Shown here one piece after another: positions 1 to 8,948 of a DNA stretch of 64,000 nt. A program made the translations under genes and the position numbers. Each line of letters begins with the position of its first letter. The first letter of the stretch is position 1. Source of the stretch: Mariannaea sp. PMI_226 (taxonomy: Eukaryota > Ascomycota > Sordariomycetes > Hypocreales > Nectriaceae). A model generated the notes under the pieces. The model was not told the origin of the DNA, did no database searches, and saw nothing but the letters and a program-made list of their open reading frames with translations. The stretch lies in the NCBI GenBank assembly GCA_024336345.1, contig JANFOG010000005.1:1054001-1118000 (forward strand), in the 5' to 3' direction.

Positions 1-1699
1 TCCACAAGCCGCAGAAGAGCGGGTTGTGCAGGAGAAAAGACGAAGGTCGGCCAGTATTCACAAGGTGACTGTCGAGATTGGCTATCATTCGGGTGATCGT
101 AAAGATGTCCATGCCATCTATGCTGACCTGAAGCATGCTTCGCAGGTCATCGATGTCATTCTTCACATCGGCCTTTTGGCCTTCCATTTCCACACCATCT
201 AGCAGCTCAGCGGTCGCCTTGTTCATATGGTGGAACTCAGCCAAGGCCCTTGAGACGTCAGGGCCGAGAAAGTGCAGCGTGTCAAGATAGTTCTGCGCCG
301 CGAAGCACAGCCAGATGGGTATCTCTTGCGTCTCGAACATGGCATCGATGCCACGCGCAAATTCGTCGTGCACAGGGATGCCTTTGAGTTCGGATAGTAG
401 CATGATATCAGATACTACTTCCAACATTGCAGCTTTGTCCTGAGCCCACCGCTGGCGGTTATCCATCTTCTCCCAATTTGAGCTCTGTGCATCGTACCAC
501 CCAAACTTACCATTATAGAAAGAGATCTTTCGAGCACTGTCCGGCGTGGCTTTTCGAATCGATTCGAGAAAGCTGACACAATTGTACAAAAACGTAACGC
601 CTATGTCGTAGCATGCAAAGTTCACATCATCAGAAGCACGCTCTCTCTGGGAGCAATCACGCCCTAGGACCCGGCAAGCCGCACTGAAATACCTCGGTAT
701 CAGTGTCCGCGCGCTGCCGTGCTTGTTCAGCAGCGGCGCAACCTCATCTTCCATGCTGCGGGCCAGTTCGATGGCTATGTTGGCGCCGTTCGCAGCGGCA
801 GCCAAGTCGATCTTCTTGCTGCGGTATTCACTCCACAAGTTCTGAACCTCTTCGCGAAGTTTGAAGATGTCATTGAGCAGGGCTGCAAAGACGAACATGC
901 ACTCAGCATCCGACTCATCATCTTCAACTGTGTACTCGATATCAATGACTGAAGATGGAATAGAACGCGCCATGTCATCGGACTCATTTGATAAATCCTC
1001 GGCCGGCTCGTAAACTTGCAACACCTGAAAGATGTTGAAATTCTCGACCTTGGGTTCTTTCGTTGATTCATCATGCACATCTCGAGTAGCTTCGTTGATC
1101 GACATGATATTGGCCGTATTCGCGTTACCATCTGCTCCGGCTTTGAACAGGACATGCTGAACCTTCTCCAGCACGCTGACAAAATGTGCATGCGTCGCGT
1201 TTGTCTGCGTGTTGAGATGCACGTCAGTCTCACTGAAACGTGCTGCAAATGTCTTCCGGACGTGGATCACCCGCTCTAGGGTGGTGCTCAAAAAGGATGG
1301 GATTTCAGCTCCATTCTCAACTTCAGTTGTAGCCGTAGTACCCACCAACTTGCTGGCGATGAACTCAGCAAGCGGCACAAAGTCTCGAATGGCGAGCACA
1401 TATTTTGCCTTCTGCAGTCGGTCAGGTGTAGACTTTGCATCCAAACTCGAAGGACTAGCATGGAGCTGTTTCTGTTTCCGTTGCTGTTGAGCAGCCTTCT
1501 TTCCAGCCTTCTTTCTTGGCTTACCCTTTGAGCGGCCAGGTGGAGGCTTGCCGGTTGACTTCTTTACACCTGACGGTGAGGGTGAGGCGAGCGGCGCTTT
1601 GTATCCATGCTGCTTAGCAGTCGAAGCCAGCCATGAAGCGACGACGTTTGTGTCGTGCTTATATTTCTGGTAGGTTGAGAGGAAACTGGCAGACAACAT
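1..1699 (-). CDS. DUF6604-domain protein, 3' part beyond window
   Basis: One uninterrupted reading frame runs from an ATG at 1699 to the window's first base, giving 566 residues with no stop. I translated it codon by codon. The N-terminus (MLSASFLSTYQKYKHDTNVV, followed by a SWLAST motif) is the hallmark opening of the fungal DUF6604 family, whose members start with a Tyr/Lys-rich stretch followed by ASWLA. A Lys/Gln-rich low-complexity linker follows (about residues 40-80), then a helical region with acidic patches near residues 240-260. The family is long (often over 800 residues), so roughly a third may lie outside. No function is established for DUF6604; members are cytosolic-looking with no membrane segment. 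It is divergent from DAD3. Family call is from memory of the motif; function unknown. Confidence 0.8.
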   Translation of the reverse strand, partial: MLSASFLSTYQKYKHDTNVVASWLASTAKQHGYKAPLASPSPSGVKKSTGKPPPGRSKGKPRKKAGKKAAQQQRKQKQLHASPSSLDAKSTPDRLQKAKYVLAIRDFVPLAEFIASKLVGTTATTEVENGAEIPSFLSTTLERVIHVRKTFAARFSETDVHLNTQTNATHAHFVSVLEKVQHVLFKAGADGNANTANIMSINEATRDVHDESTKEPKVENFNIFQVLQVYEPAEDLSNESDDMARSIPSSVIDIEYTVEDDESDAECMFVFAALLNDIFKLREEVQNLWSEYRSKKIDLAAAANGANIAIELARSMEDEVAPLLNKHGSARTLIPRYFSAACRVLGRDCSQRERASDDVNFACYDIGVTFLYNCVSFLESIRKATPDSARKISFYNGKFGWYDAQSSNWEKMDNRQRWAQDKAAMLEVVSDIMLLSELKGIPVHDEFARGIDAMFETQEIPIWLCFAAQNYLDTLHFLGPDVSRALAEFHHMNKATAELLDGVEMEGQKADVKNDIDDLRSMLQVSIDGMDIFTITRMIANLDSHLVNTGRPSSFLLHNPLFCGLW

Positions 1700-2513
1700 G
1701 TTCGTAAAGGATGCATTTGTGATTCTGAGAATGGAACATGCTTTCTTTTTATAGTAGAAGGCCCCCTGAGAGTGGCTGCGCTAAGTAAACCAGGAAGCGA
1801 ATGTGGTAAATGAATAATTTTAAGGGCTGACCAGAGGTGAATAGACAAACCTCACTGTCAGGGGGTCATCCCAGGCCTGCTCCAGGATATCATATTGATT
1901 ACTCTGAGCTGGGTGTGGGTAGCAAAGTCATCAGAGTGATGCACTTGGGTGGCCACTCTTTTCATCTATACCAGAGTGTCATCGCTCAAGGATTGGTCTT
2001 TTCAGCATAGTCTATGTCTGTCAACTTCAACAAATCTATTACAGCCGAGATGATGATACCCAAGAATTCTGTCAGACTGAGTAAACATATCGTCCCCAGC
2101 CTTTCATCTTACATTATTGCTGTATAGACACACGCTTTGACCTTGCGGCCCATGATGGTCTATATCCAAGTCTGGGCAGAGGGACATTTCTACCAAGTTA
2201 ACGAATGAAGATGTGATCCCAGGATCGCCCGTTAACTTGCCCGTTTAGTATCTGGGAGCAAAACTCCGTCGGCATGATGGGGCTCTTCCGGAAGCGGGGC
2301 CGCAGCCGGTCGCCGCGTTGCACCGTGCCGGGCCCCACAACCCAAACGACCCCTCCACGCCCCCCCATATCATGAATCCCCCTCCACTCCAGACTTCCTC
2401 CGCCAGTGTCTTTGTTTACCCCCCCCGCGCGCAGCCTCACTGTGGTTCGCGACATCCAACTTCACAAAAAGGACGACTCACACAAGCACTGCCCGCCAGG
2501 TGCCTACGAACCA
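1700..2513. promoter_or_regulatory. Intergenic, divergent promoter region DUF6604 / DAD3
   Basis: About 810 bp between two divergent starts. Short open frames on both strands here lack family features and look like chance. The right end (2280-2440) is C-rich and probably the DAD3 leader. No recognisable operator or TATA element that I can defend. Confidence 0.4.
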
Positions 2514-2956
2514 ATGGACCAGATTCCAACTCGAGGTGGTAGGCTCTCACCGCCAGAGCTATCACCACTGGAGCAAGACGTTCTCGACGAGTACGAGCGC
2601 TTGGCCGATAATATGAACAAAGTATGTACCGCTCATCATCCACCATCTCCCCTGCTTGCCTGTACACTACATGAAGGACCAACGCACTCCATCGCAAGCT
2701 TCTTCTCCCCTTCGTATCCCGAAAGAAAAGAAAAGAAACCGCCTCAAGGCTTTTTCTAGAGCGCGACTGACGCGTTTTGTCCCAGCTGGCCACGCTGCTA
2801 GAGCACCTCGCCTCCAACCCCACCAGCGAAATCCTCGACGGCCTGCGCGATCTCGAACGGAAAACCAGCTTGGCCTTTACCCTGCTCAAAGCCAGTGTAT
2901 ACAGCATCGTTCTCCAGCAGGAGATTGACTGGGGTGATGGGCCGACAGCCGACTGA
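2514..2956 (+). CDS. DAD3: DASH complex subunit Dad3
   Basis: Two exons, 2514-2621 and 2786-2956, encode 92 residues, close to the 94 of budding-yeast Dad3. The intron (2622-2785, 164 bp) has donor GTATGT, a CTGAC branch at 2766 and acceptor CCCAG. Conserved Dad3 blocks are visible: LSPLEQDVLDEYERLADNMN before the splice, and ILDGLRDLERK then LLKASVYSIVLQQE after it. Dad3 is one of ten small coiled-coil subunits of the DASH/Dam1 ring, which couples kinetochores to microtubule plus ends. The frame is open upstream to 2406 with another ATG (36 extra residues), but family length favours 2514. It is convergent with the uS5m gene. Confidence 0.9.
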
Positions 2957-3378
2957 GGGCTGCTTGGCAGGGGAACGACTCACGACGGACGACGGACGAA
3001 AGCTGGTAACGACAACTCTGTCGTCACGTATTCTGGACAAGTCTGATTGTGTAAGAGTTGAATTCAGCATGTGCGCTGGTCAGTGGTCATGTCACGAGAG
3101 TGCAACGAAAGACAAGAAGGAAATGGGACCGAGGATGATAGACACGAACTTATGATACCCATCAGAACAATAAAAACAAAATGACACAATCGCTTGAGAT
3201 TGAAGACGCTGCTGTTGAGAGCAAATAAGTAATTCTACACGTACAGCAACTCTGCCACTACATCAGGCGAGTCTCCATATAGGTACACACATTCGATACA
3301 CCTCTATTCCTTCTTCTCCCTCTTCATCATCGTCATCATCATCATCCTCTCAACACTTTTTCTGGTAATACACGTTTT
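2957..3378. other. Convergent 3' region between DAD3 and MRPS5
   Basis: 422 bp between two facing stop codons. It holds the two 3' UTRs and a short CATCAT run near 3330-3345. No coding signal seen. Confidence 0.5.
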
Positions 3379-4967
3379 TTAATATACAGAACCACCGTAG
3401 TACACCTTCCGCACATCTACGAGCTTCTTGCCACGACCAATAGCAATCTGCTCAGGATCGGGTTGGTGCGTCAAGGCGTGGTATGTAGCCTTGACTGAGT
3501 TCATGGGGTTCTTAGATCGGGGGATACGGGCAGCGATATCATGAATACCTGCCGCACGGCACATCTCAAAGATACGGTGGGGAGCACGCAGTCCAAAGCC
3601 TGAGGGAGGGGTTAAAAATATGTCGTTAGCTATCCTGTTCATGTTGAGATTCAGTAGTTGGCAGCAAGGAAAAACGTACCAGGAGGACGAGACATCAGCT
3701 CAACGACGGTGCCGGAAACCTTAGCCGACACGTCACCGTAAATGGTTCGGTTCTCGTAGCGGCGGATAGGCTTCATGTTGCGGATAGCAAGCATCTGAGC
3801 CGTCTCCTCGGCGACACCAGGCTCCGTAGACTTGGCCATACCCAGGCCGAGACGGCCATTGCCATTGCCGGCAATGGCAACAACGGAGGTGCTGCGGACC
3901 TTACCCAGACGGGTTTGATTGGAGACCCAACGGGTCACGAGGGACTTGGTGAGAAGGGAGCGGATGTCCTTGAGGCTCATGCCCGTCAGGCGCTTGATCT
4001 CTTGGAACTTTCCGGCGTCGTCTTGGCCTTGGTCGTCAGGGTCGACGGCATGCTTATACAGACCCTTGACACCAGGAACCTTGCCCAGGTCGGCGGCCTC
4101 TGCCGAGTGCAGGCGATCGATGCCAGCAGGGCCGTCTTGGAGGAGCTCAAGGCTGGTAGGCTCGACCTCACCCTGGTTGGAGAATTCGGCAATCTTGTCG
4201 AGCTCCTTCCTCCACTCCACGTCGATGGCCTCGTCGAGCTGCATGGCCTGGGCGCGGGTCATGAATTCAGGCCCGGTAGCGTTGGCATCGGGTTCGGGGC
4301 CATCCTCCTCGATGAGGTACCTCTTGGCTAGTTCGGGATCGGCCTCCATGTCCTTCAGTTCGTCCTCAGTCAAGTCTATCAGTTCCTGTCCAGTGCTCTC
4401 CTTGACACGGCGCATCGCTCGAACCATGGCGCGGGTAAGCTGGTCGCTTGTCTTCTTATCGGTAATCCCCATCATCTTCTTGCCATAGTTGTCAATCCAC
4501 TCGCTGTGATCAGGCCATGAAACCTCTCTTGGTGTACCCTCCAGCTCGGGCTTTAGGTCGTATCGGGGATCCAGAACAGAGTAGTCCTCGATGTAGTCTG
4601 GGGTGTAAGGATCATCACGTAAACGACCCTGAATAATCATGTCTTGGGTATCAATGGCCTGCTCGCCGGCTTTCAAAGCCTCAAGCTGTTCAGGCGTGTA
4701 TTTGGCCTTGAGTTTCTCCAAGTCCTCCGCCGAGTACTCAGAAAAGAACTCCTTCTGATATTTTGCCATTTCTTCAGGCTTTACCGACCTGTCCGGCTTG
4801 ACCAGGCCAAGCTCCTCGGCTTTGACATTGCGGAATCGAGGCTTGCGACTCGATCGGGGAGCGGAGGTATGCAGATTTCGAGAGGGGAGAGTGGTGATGG
4901 CGGGAGTGGATCGGGATGAAGAGAGGCAGCGGCCGAGGAGGCTGCGCGCCGGACGTGCGACGCTCAT
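3379..4967 (-). CDS. MRPS5: Mitochondrial ribosomal protein uS5m
   Basis: Two exons, 3680-4967 and 3379-3599, separated by an 80-bp intron (donor GTACGT, acceptor CCTCAG), encode 502 residues. The first 35 residues are Arg/Ser-rich without acids (MSVARPARSLLGRCLSSSRS), as expected for a mitochondrial targeting peptide. A long, charged fungal-specific N-terminal extension follows. The S5 double-stranded-RNA-binding fold occupies about residues 355-460: KSLVTRWVSNQTRLGKVRST, then VVAIAGNGNGRLGLGMAKS. The intron falls inside this fold (RPPG/FGLRAP). The C-terminal S5 domain ends at KVYYGGSVY. It is a small-subunit protein of the mitoribosome, near the mRNA entry and decoding site. Both exons keep phase (1288 + 221 nt). 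Confidence 0.93.
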
Positions 4968-6032
4968 GACCTATTGATCAATGCAGAAAGAGCGTGTGAG
5001 GAGTTTCAATTCGTATGGGCGGATGTGGAATGGCGAACACCCGGGAAGGACTCAACAGCTTCTCTGCGTTCTCCCACTCACACGAGCTGGAGATTTTTTG
5101 GGATCTCAGGAATCCTCAATTGAGAGGACCTGGGGTGTACCAATAGCCAATCAGAGAAGTCTACCGGGTTTAGAATGGGTCTGTCCTCAGTACGTTGGGG
5201 CCCGCACGTGCCACAGCACGTGAAATGTTGGCTTACCTAATCCAATCGCATCTCCCTCACGTACCTATTAGAGGTATAGACCACTTCCTCGAACGTCAGA
5301 TGCCTTAGGTAGTGGTACCGATTCCTCTATGCGGTGTAGAGACGGCGTACGTGATTTGCATTCTCCATCTCCTAGAAAATAATTTCCATTCCATGTTCAT
5401 GCACTCCATATGCTTGTGTCCAACTTGTTCGGCGCTTACGATGTTATGGCTGGGCACGCCGCCCTTGTTACCCCGTTATAGTCTCGCTGCCAGCTAAGTT
5501 ACATAGTAACAGAGCCGTTCCAGCCCTTGTCTCATAGCTCCATTTCTGTCCACCCTCCATGCCCAATCAGCCTGAACCCCCGGCATCAGTCGACTTTGGC
5601 GCAGGTTTGAAACGTCTCAGTCTGCCTCCAATACGCAAGCTCCAGTGGGCCAAGTTGAGAGTCCCTCCGCCATTATTACCCAGCATCAGTCCCCTAGAAA
5701 TCGCGAGGCTTCTGAAGCTGGCTCTCAAACTCACTTCTTTCTTCTTCTTCTCTTCTCCCCCTTCTAGTTGTTTAGACCGACCGTCGCTACCCTCTTCTCA
5801 TTCAACAGCTGCTCTCGATATATCCTGTATGTGACTGGCGCACTTACAACCCCATTGGCGACTTTCCACCTATACCCATATTACTCCATTTCGACTGTCT
5901 GGCACATTCGAACGAAGCTGCGCATCAATCGTCCTCCCCACATCTATTAATCGGTTCAACTTGGCAACAGCCACTTCAATTGCCCGACATCACACAAGCA
6001 AAGTTCCCTGAGCTCTTTTACAATTGGCTGTA
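4968..6032. promoter_or_regulatory. Intergenic between MRPS5 and a small membrane-protein gene
   Basis: About 1.06 kb between divergent starts. 5560-5960 is pyrimidine-rich and is probably the transcribed leader of the + strand gene. Open frames at 5312-5497 and 5559-5834 have no family features and are treated as chance. Confidence 0.4.
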
Positions 6033-6278
6033 ATGGGTAAATTCGACTGGTTCTCCAAAATTGGCGCCACTGATGAGGCCGTCGCCGTTCTCAATGACCA
6101 GCCTATCCTTTTCACCATCCTTCTCATCGTTCTCGTCACAATCATTCTCCAGATCACTCTGCACTGGTACATTCACAAAGCCACCATGAAGCCGGAGCAA
6201 ATTAAGGCGAAGCAGGATAAAAAGGACAAAAAGGCAGCCGCCAAGAAGAAGAACAGCAATAACAACAACAAAAAATGA
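6033..6278 (+). CDS. Small single-pass membrane protein, unrecognised
   Basis: The ATG near 6033 opens an 81-residue frame starting MGKFDWFSKIGATDEAVAV. Residues about 25-46 form one strongly hydrophobic helix rich in Ile/Leu/Val/Thr, followed by His-Trp and then a very Lys-rich tail (about residues 55-81) ending in an Asn run and Lys-Lys. This layout (short acidic N-terminus, one helix, basic soluble tail) suggests a small ER or organelle membrane protein; the terminal Lys pair could serve as an ER-retrieval signal. An upstream in-frame TTG exists but ATG is preferred. It could have an unseen upstream exon. I do not recognise the family; coding status rests on composition and isolation between two gene ends. 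Confidence 0.6.
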   Translation: MGKFDWFSKIGATDEAVAVLNDQPILFTILLIVLVTIILQITLHWYIHKATMKPEQIKAKQDKKDKKAAAKKKNSNNNNKK

Positions 6279-6756
6279 ATCCGTGCTTAGGAGCCTTGGC
6301 ATTCATTATCAATACCACTTGAACGATCCTCTCATCGACTCTTTTCCACTCTTGCTTTTCGCGCTTCCAAGGGGCTCTATTCTTCCACTATATTTCAGCT
6401 TCAGCAATTGCATCATCAGCAAGTTTTAATGGAGCACTGTTAGAGTCGAATAACCAAATGTTGCTGCTGCACTGTCTTGATGACTGTGAGCTCATATGTC
6501 GCTTTTAATTTACTAGAAGAGTTGGTTTTTCCCATATTATTTTGAATAGAGTCATTTATCTGGCCATAACTTTCTCAAGCTCAATTTCCCTCGCCATGTC
6601 TTTGTTTATTTGACCTCCCACCTCTTGCGTGGAATAATCAGTTGCAGTTGGTACCATCGAGCTAATGATCAACGGGTCAAGCTCTCTTGAATCATGCATC
6701 TCCCTTGAGTCCATAATTATATCGTAGTTATCCGCTATTCTAGAGGTGTTCTCTAC
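6279..6756. other. Convergent 3' region
   Basis: 478 bp between facing stop codons, AT-rich, with several poly(A)-signal-like stretches. No coding signal seen. Confidence 0.4.
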
Positions 6757-8205
6757 TTATTCTAGATGAATTCGAGCTGGGGAGCCACCGGCCAAGGTTT
6801 CCAACCCGAAACTACAAGTAACTGGCTGGCTCTCAGAAAAGCCTTCATCGACTGCCAACGACGGCATATACGTCTCATTGTTACCAATTATCAAATATTG
6901 TGCTGAACTTCCCGCGGTGTCACCTTGGGCAGAGCTCAGTGCCCCGACTTGAGGAGTGGCTCGTCGCATCCTAGTCCCCCTCCCATTTAGAGGAGGGATC
7001 TCAGAGTGCGATAATAAAACGTTCCAGGCGTGGTTCTCGATTGCCCTCGCTATCATATTCCCTTCGTTTGTGATCATGCATGCAGGGGCTCTCCCAAGAT
7101 AAAGCTCCCTGATCTTTTGCCTGAGCAAAGGCGATTCTGCGTTCTTCATTCGAGCCAATGAAGAACCGATAACCTTAATAAATTCGGAACGATCGGATAA
7201 TGACTGAAAAAAAACATGTCAATATTTGCTTCAATCCACTATTTCAACAAATTATGTATCTCTGACCTTGAGATAAGGCATATGGAAGACCCCTGGAGCT
7301 AAGGAGGTGAGGCAAGTGGCCGAGATATCCCCAAAAACTCGGATACCTTTGTACTTTTTCTGAGGAGAAAGCAGAAGCATTTCAAATATCGAGTCTATAA
7401 GGCACAGACTACGTAAAATTGCCGAAACTTCTAGTGTAGGCCGGATGCAATCAGTAGATGGATTCGTCGCAAGTTGATCCAAGCAGTCTCGCGACGTGAA
7501 GTTCAAGCTCGCCATAAAACTCTCGACAGCTAGCTGGTCATCAACTTCGAGAGATGAACATAGCTTTTCGCAGTTTATGGTCGGGGACTTAACCTTCGAC
7601 TTGTCTTGTAGCTTTCTTTTGCGCTTCTTTGGGGGTTTTGGGGGAGACTCATCGGATGGTAGCTTTTTTCTCGCCTCTACGACATTGATTGAAACGAGGG
7701 CGGCATGGAACCGTGAGGTAAGAGCGGAAGTAGGTGGTAACAGAGCTGAGGCCAAATCTGGATGGTGAATTGAAAACGTCATTACTCCTGGCAGCTGGGA
7801 AATAGCATGACACTCAAGTTCCAATCGGAGGCATAGCCGATCCCACAACTATAACATGTTATTCACAAGAGTCCATAGATATGGGCACGGTACCAGAGTA
7901 CCTACTTCACTTTTCAAGATCAGTCGAGAAAATTCCTCGATCAGATTTTGTTCCTGTATCGGATTGCTATTAATTGTAACTGACACTTCAAAGCAACATG
8001 GTCCTCTTCTGCAAATCCAGAGGTGGGACTGCCTGACCAGGTCCGCCAGTTGAGTCACGGTTTCGATGCTTAACAACTGAGGCGGAAGATCGAGACAAAT
8101 CGACGAGGTCACATTGACCTCCAGCTTCTCTTTGACCAGCACAAGCTTGATGCTTGGTAGCGCAAAGGCTGATGTGACGTTGGGTCGGTCAGCCGGTAAT
8201 GCCAT
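6757..8205 (-). CDS. Unrecognised 442-residue protein, three exons
   Basis: Three exons: 7906-8205, 7267-7848 and 6757-7203. Intron 1 (7849-7905, 57 bp, donor GTAGGT, acceptor TATAG) removes an in-frame TAG. Intron 2 (7204-7266, 63 bp) has a weaker donor GTCAGA, a TTGAC branch and a T-rich acceptor TTTTTTTTCAG. Phases agree and give 442 residues from the ATG at 8205. Visible parts: an N-terminal mixed region, a Pro/Lys stretch at about 168-187 (KPPKKRKRKLQDKSKVK) that looks like a nuclear localisation signal, a helical Leu/Asp-rich middle, a second helical block (SRSEFIKVIGSSLARMK-like) after the last splice, and a Ser/Thr/Gly-rich tail. No membrane segment. I do not recognise the family; a nuclear role is inferred only from the basic motif. 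Confidence 0.65.
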
Positions 8206-8948
8206 GTCAAAAGGTTGGGATATTCCCAAACAATTTCAAGGGGCCCAATGTGAGATGTTGATGGTCGCCAACTAATTGTGGTTACGAGATTCGAAGGTGA
8301 ATAGAGAGCACTCTAATGTAGCTAGGTAGGTTGGGTCAACTAACCTAAGCTGGGGTCAAAATCACTGATACACGTTGCAACTTCCTGGTAGTGCCTGCCT
8401 TGCCTCATCTATCAATATACTCCAATGCGAGGAAGGAGCAATACTACATTGTAGGTGTGACTGCTATGATATCTTGAGGGCCTGGTCCATTAACCCAGGA
8501 TACTCGCCTCTCTGCCAATCAACACATTCTGCAGGGAGACTTACGTTAGGTTCTTTACGTAGGCAGACATACAGTAGGGCCAGTAACGCATACTTTGTGC
8601 ACCTAACGCGCCTAGGTGAACAGGGGACTTCCATGATTTGGTCTTTGCCTACGTAGGCAAATCGATGGTACATGATATCTACTACCACTGCGTCTAGAGC
8701 GATTATTGAAAAGATGGCGAAAAAAGACAATCGTGATGTGAGAAACAGGCATGCTTCGTTATCCATAGCCCCAAAGTCCTGCATAACTTATCAACTAGGA
8801 ACGCAATGCCGATAATCCAACCCGTATAATAATACTCCACAAGTCTAAAACCATGCCTCCGCCAAAGACTAAAGACCAAAGACCAATGACATGATCGCCA
8901 AAATGATTTGTAGAAAGGCAGCCCCGGTAACTCCTCGCGCGCTTCGCA
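8206..8948. other. Intergenic between two - strand genes
   Basis: 743 bp between the RasGEF stop and the start of the 442-residue gene. It would contain the RasGEF 3' UTR and the next promoter. An open frame at 8464-8784 (-) shows no domain or intron logic. Confidence 0.4.

Noticed and set aside
775..1248. 157-codon - strand open frame
   Set aside because: Shadow of the DUF6604 frame, which is open throughout and has a family N-terminus.
3915..4488. Two + strand open frames of 138 and 189 codons
   Set aside because: Antisense shadows of MRPS5 exon 1.
8464..8784. 106-codon - strand open frame with a hydrophobic start
   Set aside because: No family features and it sits in the promoter/3' UTR gap between two - strand genes.
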